Shown here piece after piece: positions 35,654-46,321 of a stretch of 64,000 bases of DNA (position 1 is its first letter; every line of letters begins with the position of its first letter). The translations under genes were made by a program, and so were the position numbers. Where the stretch lies: contig CM028329.1 in NCBI GenBank assembly GCA_016647705.1, positions 14,471,910-14,535,909 on the forward strand, written 5' to 3'. The notes under the pieces are model-generated. The model was not told the origin of the DNA, did no database searches, and worked only from the letters and a program-made list of their open reading frames with translations. The DNA comes from Eucommia ulmoides (taxonomy: Eukaryota > Streptophyta > Magnoliopsida > Garryales > Eucommiaceae).

Positions 35654-37259
35654 CAAACGTTTACTTGTCCTCAAGCAAAAGAAAATAAAATAAAATAAAA
35701 ACAAATCAAATACAAAAAGGTTAACGATAAAAATGTGAGTTTTGTATCGAATCAAAGACCATGCAATAATCTCCGCAACCACAAGATGCTCGAAGCTCAA
35801 ATGAAATGCACATATTATTGAGATTATCTAGAATTTTGACTTTAAGTATCAATTTCAACTCACTCAAGATTCTCGATATGTATATGCGTGCACAATCACT
35901 CTCACCCAACCAAATGAATCTCGGATTTATTTATGTGCTAAGGGTACAATGAACAATCTCTAGATTGTGAATAAAAGAACAACCATAAGCTCATTTTTTT
36001 TGTCACTCTCTACTAATTGTGTAAGTACACATATCATTGGAGATCAAAAGGACTTTGCGGGTTGTAATATATGGCTAGGGTAAAAGGTAGATGGAAATAT
36101 CTTGTTTAGGCTCAAATCATCCTAAGCATGTATCATAACTCATGGATCTTGCACGATTTGCAAGAAAACAAAAATTCACCAACTCTCCTTTTTGTCATAT
36201 GTCTTCTTTCAATCAATCCCACAATGTATTATTCACAAAACACACCAAAATAATAATTTATTTATTTATTTAATTTTTACAATAGGTGAGAACCATACCC
36301 TCAAACTCAAAATCAACATTGTCCTCAATGTTGCACGAAAATGCAAGGCAACAGGTGGGGATACTCAACACTATACTACAACGTTTTTTTTTTTTCAACA
36401 TAGACAACACAAATACAAAATGAAACACACATCCCACTCCACAAATGATTTTGCAGACATAACCCATGCTAGTCGTTACACTCAATGATCCATGTTACAT
36501 GCCAATTAGTGATGGGTTTAGGAAGTAAAAATATATTTAATGGGATGGATACACAAATGTGGGTAATGAAAAAAATAGGAAATAAGGCTCAATAGGGGTA
36601 ATGAAGGATAAACAATTTTCTCAGGGTTATCTTCAAAGGCCCAAACGAACCAACAAGAATACCTAAGTTATTTCTCCAACAACACACAACTTAGTGTTTC
36701 ACCTCGAGTTTTACTCAAATGGGTTCTAGCGTTCATGAGATGTCAAAGCCTACCTATGGCACATAAATGTTTTCCGAGTACCTAAAAGGCTAAGTGACTG
36801 TGATTCATGATGCTCAGGTATGACAAGTCAAGAGTGAATTTCAATCAATACGAGTCAAGCACACAAAAATCTCAATGCAATACATTTCAAACGACCTAAG
36901 AAAACATCAAGTATTTATACTCATCATCGATTTTAAGTCATTTCATCTCAACAAAACTTATAATTTATTCAAACAAACTAACAAAAGGAAAAGTAAACTA
37001 AAAACATGGCCAAAAGAACACAAGATATAGGACAAAAATCACACACACAATCATTTTATAATCCAACACACACACGCCAACATGTGTCTCACCCCCAAAC
37101 TCAAAATCAAACATATCTTCAAATTAAATACAAGGGAATAAGACACATACCTGGGAGGTGAGATAATCTCGCCTCCAAGTGTGGTCAGTGGTAATGCTCC
37201 AGGCAAGGTGACCAATGTGGGGCTTTCTCCCATAGCACGTGCATCCTCAGGCCCCATTA
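35654..37259 (-). other. Element A 3' non-coding region
   Basis: About 1.6 kb between the end of the gag frame and the 3' LTR. It is AT-rich, with no open frame worth naming and no pol remnants. Confidence 0.6.
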
Positions 37260-37273
37260 TTTAAAAACTTAGG

Positions 37274-38760
37274 TTACCTCCCAAGAAGTGCTTGGTTTAA
37301 CGTCATCGGCTTGACATTGGAGAAGAGATTGTCAAATAGTGGCTTTCTCCCATAGTATGTGTCATATAACACAACAAATGGGTCTTTGTTCAGAAAGCCC
37401 TCAAGCTTGGCGAGATATGGCAATAATCGGCATGTAAGCTCAACGTGATTCAACACTGGCATTTGTACTTGGTAGGCGTGAATAAACGTTGCTAAGGGTA
37501 GTGGAAGACAAGTGAGCCATATCGGATCCTCGTAGATATGATCGTCTTCGATCGGTGGTGGCATCACAATTTGGATCTCAAACGATGAAGACTCACAATT
37601 TTCATCTTGTGATTTTTCATCGTTAATCTATGCTTGGGTTTCCTTCTCATTCAAATCTTCGTCACTAAATACACCCAAGTTCCTCCTGCTTGTATTCGGT
37701 TCCTCATGGTCGCTTTTGATGAATGTGGCGTATGTGTCTCTCAGTGCCACCATTCCCGACTTGGTCTCAATGTAGCTAACTAGTTGACCGATTTACATCT
37801 CAAGAGACTTTACAACCATTTCATACAATACAACAAATGGATCTTTGTTCAAAAAGCCCTCAAGCTTGGAGATATATGGCAATAATCAGCATGTGAGCTC
37901 AACGTGATTCGGCTCTGGCATTTGTGCTTGGTAGGCGTTAATGAATGTTGCTAAGGGTAATGGAGGACAAGTGAGCCACATCGGATCCTCATAGATGTAA
38001 TCATCTTCAATCGGTGATGGCATCACAATTTGGATCTAAAACGATAAAGACTCACAATTTTCATCTTGTGATTCTTCATCGTTAATCTATGTTTAGGTTT
38101 CCTTCTCATTCAAATCGTCGTCACTAAACACACCCAAGTTCCTCCCGCTTGCATTCAGTTCCTCATGGTCGCTTTCGATGAATGTGGCGTATGTGTCTCT
38201 CAGTGCCACCATTCTCGACTCGGTCTCAATGTAGCTAAATAGTTGACCGATTTGTGTCTTAAGAGACTTTACAACTGTGTCAATTTCAGCGCAGGCCATC
38301 TCAATATTGTCAAGATGGTTCTTATGCTCATTGAGATGGTCATGAGTTCCCCTCAAGAAAACCTGAGTTTTCCCCATGATTGCAATGAACATTTCTTCCA
38401 ATGTAGGGGAAGACTCCACAAGTTGGTCTGAGGCGTCAATCCATAGCTCCGAAATGTTGGAATTAAACCCTAAGGTTTGGTGACTTGTTGAAAAATTCCA
38501 ACTCTAATAGTCCAACTCGGCCATGTCTTCCAATGACAAATTGGTTTCGTCCGCTGGTAAGTCGTAGAAAGAGGTGGTACCATTTCCTCCTTCCACCCAT
38601 GTTCTTGTTGTAGTTTATAACCCGTTAAGGAAGTTCAAGAGTTAACACTCCTTCGGGAAACCATGACTGGGGAACTGAATGAGCAACTCCTTGTATATAT
38701 CCCAAGCATAATAAAACGACTCAGAATCTCATAGAGAAAATCACAATTGCACTTAGTGAT
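37274..38760 (-). pseudogene. Element A gag-like gene, broken, with an internal duplication
   Basis: The minus-strand frame can be followed through stops. It starts with a gag core (YKELLIQFPSHGFPKEC, LLNFLNGL, TRTWVEGGNGTTSFYDLPAD, ETNLSLEDMAELDY), the same kind seen in Athila/Tat-type gag. A coiled, acidic middle follows (38,419-38,093: TLEEMFIAIMGKTQVFLRGT, HLNEHKNHLDNIEMACAEID, VALRDTYATF). A C-terminal part contains DDHIYEDPIWLTCLPLPLAT and ends VKPMTLNQALLGR. The middle-to-C-terminal part is present twice in tandem. At least five stops interrupt it. No CCHC zinc knuckle is visible. Elements B and C encode the same protein. Confidence 0.8.
37366..38283 (-). repeat. 459-bp tandem duplication inside the gag frame
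   Basis: ACAACAAATGG occurs at 37,370 and 37,830, and CAGTGCCACCATT at 37,742 and 38,201; the latter spacing is exactly 459, a multiple of three. The two copies therefore encode the same 153-residue stretch twice in one frame. Elements B and C have this stretch once. Confidence 0.85.
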
Positions 38761-38886
38761 GAGACATCTTCAAGTACCTCACAAAACAAACAGAACTCAA
38801 AAAACAAAAACTAGAAATAAAAATAAATGCCTAAATTAAAATCAAATTACTTATTCACAATATTCGCAACAATCTAAAAATTCAAT

Positions 38887-38903
38887 CCCCTGTAACGGCG
38901 CCA
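38887..38903 (-). other. Element A primer-binding site, tRNA-Asp type
   Basis: The minus strand reads TGGCGCCGTTACAGGGG. The 3' end of plant tRNA-Asp would pair with TGGCGCCGTTGCCGGGG; two positions differ. Confidence 0.8.
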
Positions 38904-38909
38904 AAAACT

Positions 38910-40462
38910 TGGTAACGATTTATTTCTTTTTTATGATACTGGAAGTATACAAGTCAAGTTTTAATAGAATAGGGAAAGTAGGGGTTGTCGTATCCATAGG
39001 GATTGGTTTAGATTGCCGCTAAGTACCACGATTATCATAACTCAATTTTATCTAGGCAATCAAATTTTGTGGTTTTTTTAAATTAATAAATCTAAAACAA
39101 CTAAATTAAATATAAATATAAATATAAATATAAAATATGGATTATCTATGCACAAATGTTTGAGAGGCTTGATTTTGTCTTGTTATTCCCATGTTATCCT
39201 AATAAGTAATTATTAGTTAATTTTGTTCATTCAATAATCAAGGTCCCCGTACTATTACTCTCTCACTACCTCTCTCGAACGTCAAGTGAGAGAATATGTA
39301 ATCACTTCAATACTGATATCCTTATCATGTATTTAGGTGAAAATATTCATTAAACCCGACCTTATAGATTATGGAAGTTCTAACTATCTCCCGATCTATT
39401 AAAGCTTATGTTGTGTTTAACCTAAGTCCAAACCCGAGATTATCTCTCTCGAGTGTCAAATCCCAAGTTCTTAATTCAACCAAAATACCGTATGTGAGCA
39501 TATAATAGAAGCATAAAGAAGGAAAACACAATTGAATGGAAAACCTAGTTAGTAAATCTACAACTTGATCACCTCCCGATTTAACAAATCTTAAATTCTC
39601 AACTAGATTAATTAGGTGTTGATTTCCTTTCAGACTCACAACAACCTAAATTATGCACTCCTAATACTGGTTACGAATTCAACCTCTCCCGAGTACAAAA
39701 TTCGTAACCTAACATCATCTAACTCATTGGCCACATGAATCAAATACATTAGGCCTAAGAGATGCATAAAATAGAATTAAATATAATAATTAACAAATTA
39801 ATCTAACACGGTTCAAACGAGACTACATTAAGCCCTAAATTTAGATTACGAACACAACATAGATAGATCCATAGCCAATCTTCTCATTAAATTCATATAT
39901 GTAAGAATGTTTGACACAAAATTACAAATATAAACTTAAAATACAAGATTAGGGAGAGAGAAAGATAGAGAAAATCTTATTGTGGGATATAGGCTTCAAA
40001 TCCTCAATCCCAACATCAAAATGATCTTAAATACCCTATTTTAGGGTTCAGATGCAATAGACAGTGCTGCAGTGCGCATTTTAACGCACTGCAAGGCGAC
40101 AAGGGCAGAAACTTACTGACGGGAGCGCGCTGCAGTACGCGTTGGGTAGTACGGATCACTATTTTGTATTTTTGCCGTAACGCTCTCGTTTGAACTTCGA
40201 TTGAGGTGATTCAAAAACCTTAAGAAATATAAGACATAGATATACAAGTTACATGTTTTGAGATTTTCCAAAATTGGATTTAATCATGGTCAACAATTGC
40301 CTTGAAGTTACAACACCTGCACTGATTTTGCACATTTTCTCCCATTTATTTATATTCCTACCAAACAACACAAAAACACATTAAACTAACAAAAATACTT
40401 GAAAACACACAAAAATTTGAGGTCAAAAGTACTTAATTTGTTGGTTAAAAACCCACTCATCA
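38910..40462 (-). repeat. Element A, 5' LTR
   Basis: 1,553 bp, TGGTAACG at the low end and CTCATCA at the high end. On the minus strand a cluster of GCGC/CTGCAG dyads (40,065-40,145) lies just before ACCCTAAAATAGGGT and a GTATTTAAGATC TATA-like word (about 40,028-40,050), a plausible promoter. Confidence 0.85.
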
Positions 40463-43044
40463 TGTACGAAACTCGTTTCAAAATCGACTATTATTTATTA
40501 GGATCATAAGTTATCGTGAAGGTACGATGCTATGGTAGGACCTTCAATCATTTGAGGTAGATGGTATGGTATAATTGTTGACTGTCTAGGGTAGTATGGT
40601 ATGGCAGAATTGTTGACCTCTTAAGGTAGCATAGTATGGTTGAATCGTTGACTGCTTAGGTAGGATGGTATTGCTACATCGTTGACTATTTAGGGTTGGA
40701 TAGGTATTTCTTTTACCTTTCTCTTTTTCCTACGTCATTTGTTCTCTCGATTATCTGCCCAGAGATGAAGAAAGAACATAGACAACCAGAAGTCATAGCT
40801 TGCTATGCAGGTTTGCTACTTTTGTTGACAACGATCTTGTCCTAGCCTAATGGATAGAATCTCTTGCCTAAGCATTAGCTAGTTAAGATTTGATTGTTAT
40901 CTTTAATTGGTATTTTGTTCAAGTCTTTGAATTACGTTATTTTGATTTCTTTTATCGGGGGCTCGGAACTTGGAGTATTTTGAATGATTCTAAGGTTTAC
41001 TCAATTTTGGGAAAATTGCGTTAGATCCTAACAAGGTCAGACTTCTAAAGACACTCTAATGCACCCCGACGTTTCGCAGTAATGTGCAGGGTCTATCAAG
41101 ACACATCTTTGGTGTGGTTGACTCCTTGTCACTTCTGAGTTAGTTTGACCCATTATTAGAGATGGACACTGGTACAGTGATTGGCGAGGTAACCTGACCA
41201 GATTATATGTCCGAGGATTGCTTTCTAGCCTACTAGATCTCCCAAATAAAACGTATGGGTGCAAGTGTTGTGTCGATGATGGCCTATTGATGCTAAATGA
41301 TATGTAAAATGTCATAGGTTTTCTTTTGTTAGGTATGATGCCTAAGTTTCCTCATGTGTATGAAGGTTATGCATGTCCGTGATACATAGTTCCTGTGTAG
41401 TGTTTTGGTATTGACTTTCTGTATTGTATATTTTTGTGACACCCAATTCTAGAATGTTCTCCTAAATGGAGCATTATATATCCAGATATGCTAGTTTTTT
41501 TTCCTAAAATGTTTGTTCTAGGTACCTTTTTCTATTAGCCTTTGCCCCTATTATTTCTATGTTATTTCTGATACGGAAAGCTGACTAGTGCTTCTTAAGA
41601 GACTTCTTGCTCCTTTGTTCCTTCTTGCATTGCAACAAGAATTCTAATTGAGATTTTTCTTCGAACAGACTCTAGGTTTTGGTGGCAAGATGGGAAGGTT
41701 CAGATAGGAATAGCGAAGGGTTACTTCAGGTCCCACTTGGTTGATATCGAGATATCCTAGAATAGGAACATCTGGCTCAGAATGGAGATTATTGTTGATT
41801 GGGCTCGTGCTTTGAATTACTTTTTGGATGAGTTTTGGGAGAAGGTCCGAATGAATAGCTTATTTGGCAAGGCTTCTTCTTTTCCTTTCCCGTATTTCCT
41901 AAGCTCATTTCTAATGCTTTAGGCATTAGCCTATACATTGTGTATATTTCCCTTTTCACTTTATGCAAGATTATTTTGTCTAAAGTATATTCAGATAATC
42001 ATAATTCAAACGTTCAGTCATCTTATTGATTATCGCGATTTTCAGCATCGGATTAATCTTAAATTACAATGAAGATAAACTCAATAGTAATTTAGACCAA
42101 ATATCTATAGTTATTAGTTAATGAGGTTGTCTAGTTTCAATTCCATCAAGTTCTAATATTACTATTTTCTAAGATTGTTGTAGAGATTACCTAGGCCCTA
42201 TATGTTACCCGAGGCTTCATTAATAACCCTGCTTCACATTTTCCATCTTGGACTGAGGGTAGGAGGATTGGGCCTTCCTAAGATGACTCAGAGGAGGGAG
42301 AATAGAAGTGATAGATAAACAAGTGTTAGTCTATGACAACTACCAAATATTATTCTATCCTGAGTGTTAAGAGAATTTTTTTAATTCTGTTTTCTTTCAC
42401 TCTAGCAAGTAGGGACTCATGCTTCCTATATAATCCATGTAGCGAGCTTTAGGTAATGATCCCTGTCCAGTTGGCCCAAGTCACTAGGTGTTGAGTCATT
42501 CCTAAGACTTAATACTCGGATTGTATAGAGAGCGTGATTCAACTAATGGCTTTCGTGTGACCAGTCAGTGTTTAGAAACTTTTTTGGACCAGTCTTCCTT
42601 ATTTCTATTAACACTTACTTTCAGAATTTTACATTTTTAGAGAACTAGGGTAATTTGAGTCAGTCTCGAGATCTTTGTTGGTTTCGCCCTTATCCTGACA
42701 GTTTTGCCTATTTGTCAGATATGGCTTGTCGTTCTCTTCTAGTCTTAAATGTCTTCAGTTATTCGAGGTTTTTCTTGTTTTTGTTTTTAAGTAGGTTTTT
42801 TTATTATGTCTCTGAATTGGTTATGTCTAGATAAAGTCTTAGCTTGTATTAGTCAGCCTTCATTTGTTTAGCTACCCAATCTTTCATGAGTTTTTCTTGG
42901 ACGGGCTCAGGCTCTAAGACTTTATCTATCATTCTTTGTATCGCAAGTCTTCGGTATATTTTGAGGAAGTCTTCTATATTTCTAAAATAGGTGATGCTCA
43001 AAAAAACCTATTAGCGATCCCAATAGACAGAATATAGCATGAAA
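40463..43044. other. Large gypsy element, internal part between nested insertions
   Basis: About 2.6 kb with no recognisable polymerase or integrase domain on either strand. Around 40,500-40,690 a GGTAKNATGGTATGGT / TTGTTGACTGYYTAGG unit repeats about four times. Frames such as 41,037-41,315 have no known features. Confidence 0.45.
40510..40700. repeat. Degenerate tandem repeat, about 48-bp unit
   Basis: Four copies of a TAGTATGGTATGG-like core plus GTTGACTGTCTAGG, with point changes and small indels. Confidence 0.6.
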
Positions 43045-43089
43045 ATAAAGACAGGGGTTTAACACGTACCTGGGAGGTGAGAGAATCTC

Positions 43090-44067
43090 GCCTCCGACTC
43101 AAATTGGTGGAGATGGGTCTAACTTATTTTTCCTTGGGTTGCCTCCCAAGAAGCGCTTGGTTTAAGGTCGTCAGCCCGACACGCCGAAGTGTTCGTCAAA
43201 GAGCAGCTTCCGCCCGTAGTAAGTGTCGTACAACACCACATACGGGTCTTAGTTCAGTACGCCCTCAAGACTGGCGAGATGTGGTAATGTATAGCTCGAG
43301 CTTTCAACAGGACGCTCCACCGGCTCATCTACTTGGTGGGCATGGAAGAACGTTGCTAGTGGCAGAGAATAACAAGTGAACCACATCGGATCTTTATAAA
43401 TATGATCGTCTTGGATTGATGGTGGCGTCACCAGCTAGAATTTGAACGGTGAAAATTCACAACAATTAATGTGTGAATCTCCATCGATCTCACTCAAGTA
43501 CCTTTTGCTTGTCTTCGGCTCCTCACGGTGGCTTTCACTGGATATGGCTTGTGAATCTCCGGGTGCCACCGTGTTTGACTCGACCTCAATCAAGCAGATT
43601 AGTTGATCGATTTACGTCTGAAGAGACGTTACGGTTGCATCGATTTCAGTGCAAATCGTCTCAATGTTATCGAGATGATCCTTGTGCTCATTTAGCCAGT
43701 TATTCGTCTCTCTCCAAAACATCTGAGTTTTCCCAATAAAATTAGCCAGTATTTTCTCCAGGCCGGGGGAAGACTCAACGTATTGGTCTGGGGTGTCAAT
43801 CCATGGCACCGTAGAATTGAAACTTTGATAATCAAAGGCCACCATGTCTTCCAACATCCAATGGGTTTCGTTTGCGGTTAGTTGGTCGAAAGAAGTGGTA
43901 CCGTTTCCTCCTTCAACCCACATTTTGGTTGCGGCTTGTAACCCATCAATGAAGTTCAGTAGTTGACAATCCCTCGGGAATCCGTGATTCAGAAACCGGA
44001 GTAGCAAATCCTTGTAACGATCCCAAGCACAGTAATATGGCTCGAAATCCTGTTGAAAGAAACGCAA
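43090..44067 (-). pseudogene. Element B gag-like gene, nearly open in its N-terminal half
   Basis: The frame from 44,067 to 43,612 is open for 151 residues: MRFFQQDFEPYYCAWDRYKD, LLLRFLNHGFPRDCQLLNFI, DGLQAATKMWVEGGNGTTSF, then the coiled middle (FIGKTQMFWRETNNWLNEHK, NIETICTEIDATVTSLQT). After a stop it goes on to PPSIQDDHIYKDPMWFTC and, after another stop, PYVVLYDTYYGRKLLFDEHF. This is the best-kept copy and shows the likely N-terminus of the protein. The 459-bp duplication of element A is absent. The FFQQD..YYCAWDRYKDLL..HGF..LLNFI block fits retrotransposon gag capsid-like N-terminal regions; the C-terminal DHIYEDP block is not one I recognise from another family. Confidence 0.8.
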
Positions 44068-44204
44068 GAGTACCTGTCAATCTAACATCTTCAAACACCC
44101 TACAAGAAAACAAACTACAAATGAAAAAGTTATAAAGAAAATAAATGCTTAAAGTAAAATTCGGTCATTTACTCACAATATCAATAATAACCAAAAAGCA
44201 CAAT

Positions 44205-44221
44205 CCCCGGCAACGGCGCCA
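44205..44221 (-). other. Element B primer-binding site, tRNA-Asp type
   Basis: The minus strand reads TGGCGCCGTTGCCGGGG, matching the tRNA-Asp 3' end. A second, imperfect copy (GGCTCTATTGCCGGGG) lies 62 bp away at 44,268-44,284, again preceded by CAAGTTTTT. Confidence 0.85.
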
Positions 44222-44227
44222 AAAACT

Positions 44228-45904
44228 TGGTGGCGATTGCCGGAAACTGCATATCTCAAACAACCAATCCCCGGCAATAGAGCCAAAAACTTGTACGGCG
44301 GACGTTTGTTCACGCTCGCATATTGACTACTCACAAGTGTACGAGGTCAAAATTTTAGTATAATGTGATCTTTAAGATTGGGTATCATATCTACAGGGAT
44401 TGGTTGTCGTTACTATCGAATACCGTGTTTTTCATGACCTAACTTTATCTAGGATCTAAAAATGTAATTTAATTAAATACTAATACTAAAATACTAATTT
44501 AACTATACTAATACTACATTGAGATAGTTTTGAGAGAATAGATTATCTAGGGATTAGTTTCGTTTACGAATACGTGTTCAATCACATTTTAGTTTATGTT
44601 AATGGCATTCCACTTATCTAACAATCTCAGTTCGTAAACTCTCCCGCCACCTCTCCCGAGTGTAAGACGAGGGAATATACAACTTCGCGTCAACTAAGAA
44701 GTCCCCCTCAACGTCTTAACAACCCTAGGTCGTGTGAGTCTCGCTCCAACGTCATTGATTGCGCACAATCGAACTCCCTCCTGGGTTATTGGATTGTCGC
44801 ATTGTGTTTACCCTATCGATAATCTCAGTGCTAAAACTCCCCCACCACCTCTCTCGAGTGTAAGACGAGGGAATACGCAATTTTGAGTCAACGAAGAAGT
44901 CCTCATCAACATCTTAACGCCCCTAGGTCGCGTGAGTCTTGCCCCAACGTCATCGATTGTACACAATCCAACTCCCTCCCGAGTTATTGGATCGTGGCGT
45001 TCGTTTACCCTAGTCCGAATCCGAGGTTACCTCTTTCGAGTGTCAAACTCCGTATTCTCCATTTATTTATCTAAGCATAATAAACAAACACTACAACAAA
45101 CACAATCAAACAACGAAGAACAACCCCTAACGAGACATAAACTCAATCAAACAACATATTCATAAATATAGTGTTAATCCCTAAACAACCTATGTTTAGC
45201 CAATGTCCATAACCGTATATACAATGTAAAATGGACTAAACATGCCCAACAACTACCAAAATAAAGCAAACAAATAAAAGAAATAAAATAACTTAGCCGA
45301 TATCCGAAGATTTGGCGCTAAAACCTTGGAACGATCACTTCTTCCTTCTTCTTCCACCTCAGGTTGTGAGCTCGCCCTCAAAAATCTCTCAAACTCACCC
45401 TAAATATATTCTAAGTAGCTTAGGGGGTGATAACAATCAGAAGAGATGAAGAGATGAGGGGTTTTATAGGGCTCAAAATATCTAAAAATATCTATTTTTG
45501 TGTGCAGAGAGATTACCGCGGCGGTGGGATTCACCGCCGAGGAGGTGAGTAGGTCGGTTTGATGTTCGCCGCAGCGATGGAGGAGGCGGTGAGATTATAG
45601 ACTTCTCTGCATTGTCACCGTTGCGGCGATGAGTTGACAGCATTTTAATCCACTCTCTGCATATTCACCACCGTGGCGGTGGGCTTCTTTCAGAATATTG
45701 CCTCCTTACTTGTTTTCCCACCATTCTTCTCCCGTTCTCGATACGATTTGATCGTTTATGCTCTGTTTTCTTACCTTTTCACCCTATACACCTGTTTTAA
45801 TACAAAAAGAATAAAAACATATTAAAACATACTAAAATGAACTAAACGTACTCAAAAACTAATAATATTCGGTTTAGAAATAGATATGTAATTTACACCC
45901 ATCA
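44228..45904 (-). repeat. Element B, 5' LTR
   Basis: About 1.68 kb, related to the element A and C LTRs. Two overlapping internal blocks (44,640-44,780 and 44,830-44,960) are near duplicates (CTCCCNCCACCTCTCYCGAG, then TGTAAGACGAGGGAATA). On the minus strand a CCCTATAAAACCCC word (about 45,458-45,472) is a likely TATA box, with GCGG/CCGC dyads just upstream of it. Confidence 0.75.
45515..45686 (-). promoter_or_regulatory. GC-rich dyad cluster upstream of the LTR TATA box
   Basis: Four units, each made of a CTCTGCA-type word and a dyad of CACCGCNNYGGCGGTG type: 45,515-45,537, 45,565-45,591, 45,617-45,634 and 45,669-45,685. The surroundings are AT-rich. The same arrangement occurs in element C (61,822-61,932). 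Confidence 0.6.
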
Positions 45905-46321
45905 ATCTCTTTTCTGAACTCATTTTTAACTCTTTCTCTTTTGCGTTTTTGCCCCTTTAACCATTTTCTCTTCTAAATTAGCTCCACTAACTTCTCAAAT
46001 TTCATTTTAGTCAATTATAAATATTTCTTTTAAAACACATAGGAGCAAATAATTGCATCTTATCAAAACACACATAAATAATAAAAACTTTTTGTGTCGT
46101 GTGTGTTCCTAATTGGGATATTAAGAGTTGAAATTCACCTGAGTTGTTTTTCCTAATTTCTTCAAACTCTTAATTCTTCATCATCTTTGTCATCATGATT
46201 TAGCATCCATTTGTCATCTCATCTTCATCACTGAAACTTTAATAAACTGAAACACTTAACAAACTATTAGTTCTATGAAAAAATCAACACTTAATTGTTC
46301 ATCAAAATCTTAGGATCAACA
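45905..46321. other. Short unrecognised stretch before the second large LTR
   Basis: AT-rich. The inner end of the large LTR and its primer site, expected here, are not visible and seem deleted. Confidence 0.45.

Larger units (their letters stand above)
33969..40462 (-). mobile_element. Element A: complete gag-only (non-autonomous) LTR retrotransposon
   Basis: Two LTRs (33,969-35,639 and 38,910-40,462) flank a 3.3-kb internal region. Both LTRs run TG..CA. The flanks CGTAC (33,964-33,968) and TGTAC (40,463-40,467) are a target-site duplication with one change. A tRNA-Asp-type primer site sits inside the 38,910 LTR, and a purine tract sits at the other LTR. Hence it is minus-strand, about 6.5 kb, and nested in the large gypsy element. 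The internal region holds only the gag-like pseudogene. There is no protease, reverse transcriptase, RNase H or integrase, so it must have depended on another element. The tract context (CTTGAGGACAAG, then TTTGGGGTATT) is typical of plant Ty3/gypsy elements of the Athila/Tat group. Confidence 0.88.
43045..45904 (-). mobile_element. Element B: truncated member of the gag-only LTR family
   Basis: The minus strand carries a 5' LTR (44,228-45,904), a tRNA-Asp-type primer site (44,205-44,221) and about 1.2 kb of internal sequence with the gag-like frame. It matches element A down to ACCTGGGAGGTGAGA at 43,067 and then stops. The 3' part, tract and second LTR are missing. The LTR outer end reads ACACCCATCA. 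Confidence 0.82.

Noticed and set aside
41037..41315. 92-codon minus-strand frame as pol remnant
   Set aside because: No protease, reverse transcriptase, RNase H or integrase motif could be seen in it or its neighbours.
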